A DNA stretch of 64,000 nucleotides from Catonia carolina (taxonomy: Eukaryota; Arthropoda; Insecta; Hemiptera; Achilidae), in assembly GCA_035578175.1 (NCBI GenBank), contig JAQMRL010000006.1, positions 55,283,001 to 55,347,000 on the forward strand, read 5' to 3'. The stretch's first letter is position 1. The number at the start of each line of letters is the position of its first letter. Of this stretch, positions 11,701-24,700 are shown one piece after another. The position numbers and the translations under genes were made by a program. A model generated the notes under the pieces. That model was not told the origin of the DNA and did no database searches. It saw nothing but the letters and a program-made list of their open reading frames with translations.

Positions 11701-14700
11701 GCCATAATTTTTTTATCATTGACTATTATTAATTGAATACTAAAAAACATTTGAAATTATAAATGAAATTTTTAATTCAACAAAATACATGTAAATAACA
11801 ACGAGGGTGGTCCCATGAGTACCCGGCCTGACCTAGAGATGGCAGTAGTTGTTTGAAAAATATCATTGTATTAGAAAGTACACAATGTATAAAGCATATG
11901 TTTCAAGTTTGAAGACGCTTTGTTGTTTATTACTTATTTGGCAGGCATCAATAGTGAACGTTTTCAGTGAATTTGTGAAAATGGAGAAAATTGGTCATCG
12001 CTATATGATACAACTAGATTCTACCCTGGGTGAGTCTGCTCCTTCCTTTACAACAGTAAAATATTGGGTAGCAGAAATTAAACGAGGTCGTACAAGCTGC
12101 CAAGATGAGCATCGCAGTGGTCGACCTAATAAGGTGACGACTCCAGAAATTGTGAAGAAAATCCACAAAGCGGTACTGGATGATCGTCGACTGAAAGTGC
12201 GCGAGCTAGCAGACATAGTAGGCATTTCAAAAAGTGCGGTACATCGCAAACTATCTGAAAATTTGGACATGAGAAAGCTGTGTGCAAGATGGGTGCAGTG
12301 TTTGCTCATACTCGAGCAAAAACAGTGTCGTGAAGATGTTTCAATTGAGTGTTTAGTGAGGTTTCAGAGCAATAAAACAGAATTTTTGCGCCGTTTCATA
12401 ACCATGGATATAACATGGGTCCATCGCTTCACATCAGAGACAAAAGAACAATCAAAACAATGGACTGAAAAGGGAGAACTGGCTCCCAAGAAGGCGAAGA
12501 CCGTTCCATTTGCAGGCAAGGTTATGGCGTCTGTTTTTTTGGGATGTGCGTGGGATAATTTTCATTGACTATCTTGAAAAAGGTAAAACTATCAACGACG
12601 AGTTATACAAACTTATTGCAACGTTTGAGCGAAGAAATCAAGCAAAAACGGCTGCATTTGGCTAAGAAGAAAGTGTTGATTCATCAAGACAATGCACCAG
12701 CTCACAAATCTGTTATTGCAATGGCCAAAATTAATGAATTAAAAGTTTGAATGGCTACTTCTTGCACCCTATTCGCCAGATTTAACCCCTTGAATTATTT
12801 TCTGTTCCCAAACTTGAAAAAATGGCTCAGTGGTCAAAAATTTTCCAACGATGACTAAGTGATGTCAGCAGTTAATGGCTATTTTGAGGAGCAAGACAGT
12901 TCTTATTATACAACGGGTATCGAACTTATTGAACATCGCTGAAAAAAGTGCATAAAGATGAAAGGAGATTATGTTGAAAAATAAATACATTCTTTTCCAA
13001 AATTTTTGTGTTTTCTTTGTTGGGACACTACCTTTGGGACCACCCTTGAAGTAAAAGTTTTTTTTATTTAATTAAGTTAAGTATTAATTTAAAAAATTAT
13101 TTAATAATTTTATTTATCATTTTATAATTTTAATAAAATTATATAGCAAAAAAAAATAGTGCGTGGGATTTGAACTCGCGGCCTCTCGTCCGGTAAAATA
13201 AAAAGTAAAAAAATTAACTGACCACTTTACACGCCTGGCTTATGTTCAAACAACAATGAACACAAATTTTTTTCTTAAGTAAGTACCTCGCTATATCAAA
13301 ATTGAATAACATTTTTGCCTTTATTTATTATTAAGTAAATTATTAGCTATTAAAATTTTTTGTAGACTCATTTTTATTCTGTTTCCTAACGACTGAAGTA
13401 ATAAAAGTAAGATTACATCCTTACAATAAGATTAATGTTGTAAGTAGTAGCAGTCTTATTATTTTATAATCACACCTAATAAAATATAATTTTATACTTT
13501 TGTACAATATACAATAAAACTTAATATCGTAGACAAACATGTACCATATAACCTGTATAACAGATGGGAGCTCACTTGATTGCTAGCGTAAGGAATTTGG
13601 TTGGAGAGGATTGTTTGTACGATTCCCCTCCTCCTATAACCTAGTAGTAGTAATAATACCATTAGTATGCGCAGTTCTAAAAATATTAGTCACAAAACCA
13701 TTTCGAATAACTACTGTAGTACCAAAATATTCTATTCCGTTTTAAACTAAAAATATTCTAAAATATTTTATTAATATACTAAAAGTTTATTATAATAGCC
13801 AAATATAATAAAAAAATGTATTAGTTTTTAATATTTTACTACCGAGTGTTATATTTTATATCAGTTTTTATTTTAACTTTTATTTTTATCGGGAACTGTA
13901 CATTATTGACAACTACCCAATTTGATCGCTGCTTTGCTGTATTATTTGATGTGAATTAGGCATGAGTTTGAACAGGGACCCCTAGTAGAGTTTGTTCACG
14001 GATGGCTGTCAGCTGGTCACTATATAAAGTCGCTTGCCCAACCGGTGTTACTTAACAAATAATAACGACTTACTACCAGCTGACTGACTGGGCTGGCCCG
14101 GAGGCCTTATATCAGTTTGTTTATAAAATGGCCACATATAACAATATTAGATTACATACAATAACTAGATTAATAACTTCACGAGCCGCGAGCGTAATTA
14201 ACACCACTACAGTGAACGGTCTCACAGTAACAACTGACAAAAAATATCAGAGTAAATATTTTCAGAATGTACAGTACACACGTCGCCATGTGGAGTTAAA
14301 GCAACCGTTACTATGACAACATCACGTCTCACTTTAATTACAATAGCGGTAGGTTAGGTTTAACCAGCTAACCTCATGCAGGCCATTATTTAAGGAGCTT
14401 AAATTGCTTACAGTTCCCGCCCTCTACATTTTTGAGGTGATTATGTATGTTACGCAAAATAATTTTATGCAGAATTTCAATGTTCACAATCTTAACACGA
14501 GAAACAGGAATGATTATTATGTGGCTAATCACTTCACAAAATTGTTTGAACAAAAACCTAATTATGCAGGGATAAAATTCATGAATAAATTACCCCAATT
14601 TTTAAAGTGTTGTGAGGATTTGAATTCCTTTAAAAAAAATCTGAAAAATTACTTGATCGGTGAAACTTTTTATAGGGTACAAGAATTTCTTTCTTGATAG

Positions 14701-15692
14701 TAGTGATGATACATTGTGTGATTCTTATATGTATTGCAGGTGTTATAACTGACGACATGTCCTATACTCCTCCTGGAATCTCCAGGGCGCAAAAAAAAAA
14801 AACAAAAAAAAACTGTCGCCAGTCCCCCTTGCTCTTCATCCCGCACTAGCAAACAAGTCAGCTCCCTACTATACCTATTACAAATAGAAATGGAACCAAA
14901 TCATTCCCGAAATCAAAATGGTTTCACTAAATCGAATGCAAAAGAGTCACACATTTTTAATTTAATAAGTTCATTTACAAACAATTAACTCCATTCAATA
15001 AACTAACAAAAAAAAAAAAACAAAATCTGAAAAATTCTAATGTACACAATGTTTAAAGATAATCTACATTAAATTAAAATACACTTACCAATTTTGCCCT
15101 ATCTGTTGATTTCTATACTAGTGTAAACCACAGGATAAAAACAAGGACATAAATATCAACCAAGAAAAATAACCATACATGCAACAAGACAACAATAAAT
15201 CAACATAAAACATAAATTATCTAAATATCAAACAATATACATAAAAATTAATTAGAATATTACGGAGCTTTTTTCATAAAAACATAAATAAAATATAAAC
15301 AATATTGTAACATTACGCTGGAAATGGTTAGGGTGAGATAATTAGGTGAGATCTGGTATTGTATGACAAAAAAGTGTATTGATATGTGGCTAGCATTACT
15401 ACCTAGAAAGGGTGCAGCAGTGGTGTCGGCTAAAATTGTCGTTTCTTGTATTCTTTTGTGATTAAGTTTTATATAATTTCTAGTTTTTTTATTTCTTTAT
15501 AACCTTTTATGATTTATTTACAAAATATTTTAGAATCCCTTTATTTCATTCTTTCTCATAACATCTACCTTTTAATAATTAAAAGGTAGATGTTATGAGG
15601 TACTCTTTTTATATACCCTTTTAGTTTTCTACAAAGGAATAATTAGTAAATAAATAATAGATATCCTAAGGCTCTCTTCCAAATTCTGAAGC

Positions 15693-15736
<44 letters not shown>

Positions 15737-18700
15737 AGCAAAAGCAATAATAATTATTGCTTTCAGAATTTGGAAGAGAGCCTTAGGATATCTATTATTT
15801 ATTATTTGTCAGTAGGTCAGTTGAATTCAGTAAGTTCAAGTTGTCACATGGAGGGCTATTAGTGTAAATACAGTGTACATTACGAAAAGGTCAGTGAAGT
15901 GTACACATTGTATTAGCTGGTAGATAAGAAATATTGTTAAACACATTGTATTTGGTGGTAGGTAAGAAGTAATTGGCTTAGGACCTACTTTTGATGTATG
16001 GCAAGAGCCATTTGTGATTTCTGTATCTACTCTTTGAGAGGAATCCAACGACATAATTTTTGTTTCCAAATTCCGACTTTGATTTTTTTTGACATCTGGT
16101 TTTGGGCCACTTCCGGTCAAAAACTTAACTTCCTTAACTTAATTGCCTTAACCTTAACTTCAAACCCAATGATTTCTAAAAATACAAGATTGAGAGGAAA
16201 CATCTCTTATAAAGGGTGTACCACAGAGAAACTTTCAGGCCTAGTTCCTCTGGTGAAACTAATGAAAAAAATTCATACAACTAAACACTTTGTTAGCGAG
16301 TTACATCTGGCAAAAAAAAATCATTTGGTTTTAATTCCCCCGTTCCAATGAAGCCATACTGAAATTTGTAGGGCATTAATTAAGGTTATTAATTGAATAG
16401 GTTTTATGAAAAATGAGCTGAAAAATTTAATGAAAAAGGTTCCAGATCTGTAAATACAGTAGATTTTGAGATATCTGACGAAAATGCAAAAATCTGTCTT
16501 AACAAACATGTTGCCTTTAGATTTGAAAGACATTAACTTTGTTAAATGGGTAACAAACACATACAATTTTTAAACAAAACTTATAGAGAATTTCAATCTG
16601 AAGGGAATGATGTATACAATAAGCCAATAATAGTCAAAAACAAATTTTCAAAAAATTGTTTTTTCATTAAATCAAAACAGATGAATAATACACAGAAAAA
16701 CTGTAAAACTTTTTTCTTAATAAACATACTTCTTCATATTGTGAAATAAAATATGTAATTACGGAAAAATAATTGTAAATTGTATAAAAAATACAGTACT
16801 TAGCTGTGAATTATCAATTTACACAAGTAAAATAAAATACCTAGTACAGTAGACTCTCAAAAATCCGGATCGCGCTAGTCCGGACTCCGGATAGTCCGAA
16901 CGATGATTTTTTTTTTTTTACTTTATTTTCTGAAAATTTACAACTTTTAAATTAACAACCAGTAAAAAGTTTTCATGGGATTGGCCCGATGAAATCAGTG
17001 GGGAGACTTTATCGGCGAACAAAGACGCTGTTCCTGAATTTAAGACCTTACTTTTTAAAATCCTTGACGAAGAAGGAATTTCCGGTGACCAGCTGTATAA
17101 TTGCGACGAGACTGGTCTGAACTATAAAATGTTGCCCACGAAAACTCTCGCATCCAAAAAAGAAGCTTCAGCCTTGGGCTATAAAAAAAAGCAAGGAACG
17201 GGTTACGGTGTTGGCTTGTAGCAATGTGACCGGCAGTCATAAACTTAGATTAACATTAATAGGAAAATCAAGAAAACCCAGAGCTTTTAAAAATTTAAAG
17301 AAAGACGATGTGTTGCCACTTTGGTATACAAACCAACAAAAAGCATGGATGAATTCTACAATTTTTAAGACTTGGTTTTTTAATGAATTTGTACCTACTA
17401 TAATTACTCTATATAATTATAATTACTCTATAATTGAGAAATATATGACATTCATTGTTACATGTTTGAAATCCGTAACTTGCAAATCTTACAAAGAGTG
17501 CAATCGAATCTTATTATGGTACAGTAGCGTTAAGTTTAGTCAATGTTTGTGCTTCGTATATTGAATAATTACAGTACCAGTAGCCTACTGTAATTTATTA
17601 GGCCTACAGTATTTTAAAGTTTTTTCAGAAGCTCACTCTTATATTAGCAGATAAACGTTAATGCTTATTGTCATAATTATTCGCCATAAAGACGAAATTG
17701 CCAACCTCCGGGAAATCCGGACCGGCCGTCCGCCACATTAGTCCGGATTTCTAAGAGTCTACTATATCATAAAATCTAAATTTAAAAATAAATTTCAATT
17801 AATTTTTTTAAAAATATTTCCAGATGCCTTAGAAAAAAAGTAATTACACCATTTCATTCAAAAATTTTTGGACTTAACAAAAACCCTAAATTTTCTAAAA
17901 AAAAAAATTAGTTTTTGTTTTTTGAGGTAATATTCCCCTTAAATAAATAGACAAGAAGTATTCTAAAACCAAAAAGGGCAAGGTATAAGGGTCACTAATT
18001 TTATTTTAAATTAATGGATGTCATTATACAGCCACACTCTGGGTGAGAATTAAATACTTAAATAAAAATAATAAATACTTAAATAAAAGGAAGTTTGAAG
18101 TATAATGACCTCAACCTCAGTACACCCATATCTTCACCCCCGAATGACGAAGAAATAAGAAAAATCAAAAACAATAAAGCCGCAGGGGAAGACCAGATTA
18201 TTGCAGAGTTCCTGAAGCTTGCGGAGGGCCGGGTGGTAGAGTGTATGGTAGAAATTTTGAAAGAAATTTGGAGCAAAGAAAAAATTCCCGCCGAATGGAA
18301 AACAGCGATCATTCATCCAATCTTCAAAAAAGGGCAGAGGACAGATGTTAACAACTACAGGGGTATCTCCTTATTATCAGTTCCATATAAGATTCTTTCT
18401 ATGGCTATTCTGAATAGAATTGAACCACGTGTAGAAAATTATTTGGGAGAATATCAAGGTGGCTTTCGAAAAGGCAGATCTTGCACGGACCAAATTTTTG
18501 CTGTGAAATCGATTCTGAGGTATAGAATGAGAAGTAATAAGAATACAATTGTCACATTCGTAGACTTTAAAAAAGCATATGATTGCATTGATAGGAATGC
18601 TCTTTTCAAAATTGTCAACGAAACAGGAATAGATAGCAAAACCCTCAATATCATAAAAGATACTATGACAAATACAATATCAAAGGTGAAATTTGCAGGG

Positions 18701-21700
18701 GAAGTGTCAGACCATTTCGAGATTAAATCAGGCGTTAGACAGGGTGATAGCCTGTCACCTCTCCTGTTTAATTGCATTCTGGAGAAGGTGATACGAGAGT
18801 GGAGAGAAGTGCTGAGTAAGAAATTCCAAAGTTTGTATCTCGGAACTAAAAATCGTAAAATTGAAATTGATTGCCTAGCGTTTGCAGATGATATAGCGAT
18901 TTTCTCAGAAGGATTGAACCAAGCCAAAATTCAAATTGAGGACCTGAAAGAAATAGCTGAAAAGGTGGGTTTGAGTATATCCTTTGAAAAGACAGAATTC
19001 ATTGCCATCAGAGGAATCCTAGAAATTAAAATTGAGACCAAGTATGGAACAATCTATACGAAGGACAAATTTAAATATTTAGGTGAATGGATACAGCCGA
19101 ATGATCAGGAAAAGGAATCTCTTCTCAACAGAAAACAGAGATTAGAATTAGCTGTCAAACTTTCCAGAAACGTCTACAATAAGCGGTCAATATCAATAAA
19201 AGCAAAAATCAGGCACTACAACACAGTAGTTCGACCAGAGGTATTATATGCGGCAGAAAGCCTATCGTTAAATTACAAGGGGCTACTGCATAATCTGGTC
19301 AAGATAGAGAGGAGGGTCCTCAGAACAATACTAGGTCCAACGAAAAATGAAGAAGGAGCCTACAGACTAAGGCCAACATCAGAGTTGTACCTCTCGAATG
19401 AAGCTGAGAAACTGGAGGATGCTATCAGAAAGAGAAGAGCCAACTACTTTGCACACCTCTTCAGGATGAGTGACAGCAGATTAACCAAAAGAATATTTGA
19501 CTTTCTGTATAAAAAGAAGAATAAAAATGATTGGTTAAAGGGGGTGATGAAAGATATGGACGAGATTGGAATCGACGAGGAAGGAATGTTGAATAGAGCT
19601 ACGTTTAAAGAGGCTGTCAGAGCTTTTGCTGGTTTTCGGGAGCGCGTTTCTTTGAGGAGGACGGTGGAGTGGTCTGAGGAGAGGAGAGAGGCTGCAGGGG
19701 TGAGGCTGAAGAGGTACTGGGACGACGTCAAAGCCAGTAGGAGGAAAAGGAAATCCTAATGCTGATTGTTTCTCGTGGTCCACAGATGGCCGAAACGAAA
19801 AGAAGAAGAAAAGGCCTTGTATTGATAGAGCGGACGCCAAATAAGCTTGCTGGTTTTCTGAAGTGCGCAGAAGGTTTATTTTGGTAATGGCGGGCTCGGT
19901 TGCCTCATCGAGTGGAAGGGGTCAGCGCTGAACTAGCTGTGATCAGAGTCACATCGCTCTCGCAACGTTATATATCAGCTAACCTGAAAACATTAGTCTG
20001 TAATGTGTTGTATGTGGTAGGTGTTAATTGTTGTATACAATGTTTACAATTGAATGTTTTTAATGTTGTTAATAGCTGATAATCTACATCATTCAATGCC
20101 TGTGATTTAATAGGCAGTTAGGTACTAAGATACGAAATCTACCGAATGAATCTAAACTGTTTGCGCAGCTACAATGGCAAGCTTATTTGGCGTCCGCTCT
20201 AATTAGTTAAATTTTTCCACTTAGTGAGAGAAACCATGATACCTCACTTTTATGTAATAAAAAAATTCAGACTGTTCCTCTGGTGAAATTAATGAAAAAA
20301 TTTCATATAAATATAGATCTGGCAATGCTTTGTTAACAAGTTACAGCTGGCGGAAAAAAATGAACCAATGAAGCCATACTGAAATTTGTAGGGCATTAAT
20401 TAAGGTTTTTAATTGTTATATTTTTACTTAAATAATAATTACAGACATATTTTGTAAAATAGAAAACAGATTCCATTTCAAACATAACCTAAAAGAATTT
20501 GTTTTCATTTTTTTATCCCTAATGTGTGTACATTGCAATCTGTTCGATTCAGAACAATAAGCAACACCATGATCCAATGAAATGAGGATGATGTGTATGA
20601 TGGGTAAATGAGTACAGTAGTAGGTTCAATTCATTAAGACAGTACTGTTTAAAAAGAGAATGTATGAAGTGATTAAAGGGGGAAATTTTTTGTTATTATT
20701 ACACTGTATTCGTTATTGCTAAAGGGATTTTATAAATTACCATATCAGCTGTTTTAAGTAGTAATCAATTTATTTACACCACGTATTACAAGAATTTGTA
20801 GTTACCATTGTAGAATATAGTTTAAATCGTTCCGGAAATTTTATTCTTAAATAAATATTAATGCTGTAAAATACTCGTACTTTATGCGAGATAAATAAAC
20901 TTTCTATCAACATATTTTAAGTAACATTATACTATGAATTACAACAATAAAAATAAATTAAAAAGTAATAAAAACCATTTAAAAAAATTGTAGAGGGAAA
21001 TTTTTAAATTCAAACAGGGAAATTTAAAAAAAAAATTTTAAATATCCCTCTGTGGAAAAGTAACTATCTTCATAATTTGAAACAACTGCAGTATTGTTCA
21101 GACCCAGGCTGATCATCCCTAAAAGAGTATGGTTTATTGAACCTGAACCATCAAAGTACACTGGTAACCACTATCTAATATTCAAATCCACGTAAAAATA
21201 ACTATCTTTACTAGGATTTGAACCCGGAACATTTGACTACCAAAAATCAGCTGATAAACAGCTGACTCACGGCGACCTCCAGACCAGCTATACACAGCTA
21301 CCTCCAGACCAACCCGGTGGGTCTTGTTTTAAATATGACAAAATTTCACAGATATTTTATAAAAACATCACATGCAAATAAAAATTTCTTAAAAAACACA
21401 TCCATTGAAAAAATTCAAAAAAAAGTAGAATATAGAAAAACACAAGCAACAACACCAACAACACATAAAAGAAACAATCAAAAAACACAAATACATAGAA
21501 CAAATGAACCAATGAACAAGCAATCGCTAAAGAAAAGGTATAAAAAGAAAGAGCGAGAAAGAGAAAGATAGAGATAGTAAATAGAAGAGTGAGATAGGAA
21601 CATAGCTGTAATACCTCTGCATGGTTCTGTAACATACAAAATTGACAAAGACACGAAACATATCAGACGTAAAAAATGAAAATTAATAAAATAAAATTGT

Positions 21701-24700
21701 AATTTAATAGTAACAGTTAAATTAATGTATAGTAATAAAATGTTGGTTTAGTAATAGTAAGTGACAATCAAGTGAAATAAATTAGCTAAGTGTTGTTCTC
21801 TCTTGTATTTCAGTTAAACTTTGCAATTTAAAAAAAATATAGTTTGGTATAGTTCTACAAATAAAACGGTTATTACTTTATTGCACAAGAAAGAAATCAG
21901 TATTTCTAGTTTTAAGCTCAATGGTAATTGCAGCTGAATCAGGAAACTAATTTAAAAAAATGCTACACAAGTCGCAGGTTGCTTACGAAGCAGTAATGTG
22001 ACATGGTCTCCTTGCATCGAAACTTAATAAGAAGCCTTATGTCCAAACCTTACTTACTGTATTCCTGTGGTTAGCGCAACTGCTTCTACGCCTGGGTCCC
22101 AGGTTCGATTCCTGGTCAGGTCTGACATTTTTTCATCACTCATTTTCATTATTATCATAATCCACAGTCTGCATTTTTATTTCTTAATAGTTCATATCAT
22201 CATTATCAACTTTATCCCTTTTCCAAATTTCTTCCAACTGGACCCAACACAACTTCTATCGCTGAACCATTTCTCCTCCGTTGCTTTCTTCACATCATTT
22301 CGTTTTCACAATTCATTCACAAAACTGAACCTACGCAATTCACCATTTGATCTTCTCAAAATTTAAAGAATGTTCACTCACGCCCTTCTGTACCAGTGTC
22401 CAAAAAGAATACATTTTTTTGAGTGAAAATTCCTTAAAAGTACTTATTTACTTTGCTATTACATACTCTTGTGAACTGCCCATAAGAGACTCAAATTATT
22501 TACTCAATCTGTTCATTGCAGGGCTAAAATAAATACTTTTGTTTCTTATCACATGGTCAGCCAATTAAATGACTGAATCATTTAAGAAGAGAAGAGGTAG
22601 AGGTGTAAAATACACTAATCAGAGTTATCTCCTCTGAAAGTTATGAATTTCATTATACAGCCAGACCCTGTGATGAATGAAGTGAAGGTGTCATTTACAG
22701 AGTGAAAAATATGTGCTTTTCAGAGGGCCCGGCATGGTGATAAGCGTATTTTTCCACTCAGTGAGGAAGGCAATGGTAAACCACCTCACTCCTTGTTTTA
22801 CTTAGTAAAACCTCTACAGGTTCAAACCAGCCTTTTGGCTGATGACCTAAACAACACCCTTATGAAACTGGATTTTCTACTCTTGCTGCCATGAAGAGCA
22901 AATAGAGAATTAGAGTTGAACTGTCTGAACTGACTCAACGTTTCAGAAAGCTTTCTGCTGAGAAAATCCAGGCTCATCCATCAAATTAGTAGTTTTAATT
23001 ATTTTTTTAAATTAAATTTATCAATATATACTTATTAAAAATACTTGTCCTGATCTATTTGTAATTATGTTTTTAATTATATCAACATTGAACCCATTGT
23101 CCCAACAAGAATACGCTTTAAATATGTAACTTAAATAAGAACCAGTAAAAGTGTTATTTAAAAAATTCACACTTATATACATATAAGGGGGGGGGCTTAT
23201 ATGTTATAAAACCTTATAAAACCATATAGGGAGGCTCAAATCAAAAAAGTTTGAGAACCGCTGTCCGAATAAACATAACTGAAACTTTATTACGGTACTG
23301 CTTAAACTTAAAATACTGATTTCAATCATTCTATAAAACAATCAAGTATATTAAACCAACTTCTAAAATACTGTATACGTCGCCAGTTTTAAAATAACAA
23401 AAGTGAATAACAAACCTAAGAAATTTATGGTGAAGTCTATGTTAAGGTATGGTGCGATAGATAGATCTACATAAATTTCATCACATAACACTAAAAATTT
23501 ACTAATTACTGTATTATCACTCAGCTAATTCTTAATAAACAAAGGATAACATAATTAAATCGTGATATCACCAAACATATACCATGTATTTAATTTTAAC
23601 GAAACCTTAATTAGTTAATCAGTAAATTAAAAATAAAAACTAATGGAAATTTCCATGTGAGACTGATGCCAAAAATTTTTACATATAAATTTTCCAACTT
23701 ATTCTGGTATATTATATTTTTAGCACAAATAGATCTCATTCTGAAAATTTAAATAGATTTTTCATGATTATACGATTTTCATATAAAGTTGTTAATGATA
23801 AAAGAACATCAACAATATATGTTTTGATATTATGATACCAATCCTGAATATTGCGATAGTACTTTAACTATTATGTATAAAACCAATGACGCACCTATAC
23901 ACATCCTAACCTAAAAAAACAACAACCGTAAATGACTGTAAAAAATGAAAAATAGAATATATAAATAGTTGTTTAGAAAAATTAAGTAGACAATTATTAA
24001 GAATTACAAAGACAAGAGAGTACCCACAAAGCAGAAAGGAAATGAAAGTGTATTAATTAATGATAAAAATAGTGACTGAGAAAACACCAAAAATATTAAA
24101 ACAGAGGTCTAATTGAACTAAGTTAATGCTTAATTAATAAAAAAAATTTTTAAAATTTCGATTGTTCAGGATTATTGTTAGCCTCAAAAGAATGAATTAA
24201 ATAAACTGGTTTATAAGTTATTCAGTGATGGATTACCTGGTGTTCATAAAAAGTTATGCTACTGATCTTAAATATACTGAGGGGTTAAATTTGTGTTAGT
24301 GAAAGTATCACTTTTGATTAGAACCAAACCTTACCCAGGAATCAAACTCACGATCTTGACTAAGCAGTCAAGTATAATTTGTCTAATTTAACCTAGCGTA
24401 ATGTATGAATGCCCAGTAGCGTATCTTGTGAGGTTTGGTAGCTGAGGCATTGGTATAGTGGGAGTATGGTGTGACTAAAAAAACTTTATTTTTTTTTTTT
24501 AGTTTAACGTCCGACTATTGTGCAATTACTGCTGATGCAGATGGTGAAGGATGAAATGTTTTTTGTAACGTATGAAAATATGCCGTGCCTGAATGGGATT
24601 CGAACCCAAGACTGCATGATGAGAGGCGAGCATGTTACAAACTACGCCAATGCGGCCGGCATCGTTAAAAAAACTTTAGCCCAAGTCAGTCACGTTCCAA

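Larger units (their letters stand above)
11395..13445. repeat. foldback element split by a mariner
   Basis: Bases 11395-11675 (ATTAATCTTATTACA, ACTTTTATTAC, ATGAGTCTACAAA, AAGGCAAAAATGTTATTCAA) are inverted at about 13150-13445. The arms also share a B-box-like GGCCGTGAGTTTGAGTCC / GGCCGCGAGTTCAAATCCCA. Taking out the mariner at 11796-13053 leaves an inverted-repeat element of about 0.8 kb. Confidence 0.8.

Noticed and set aside
21317..21635. Overlapping plus- and minus-strand ORFs in purine-rich DNA
   Set aside because: They are low-complexity artefacts without motifs.
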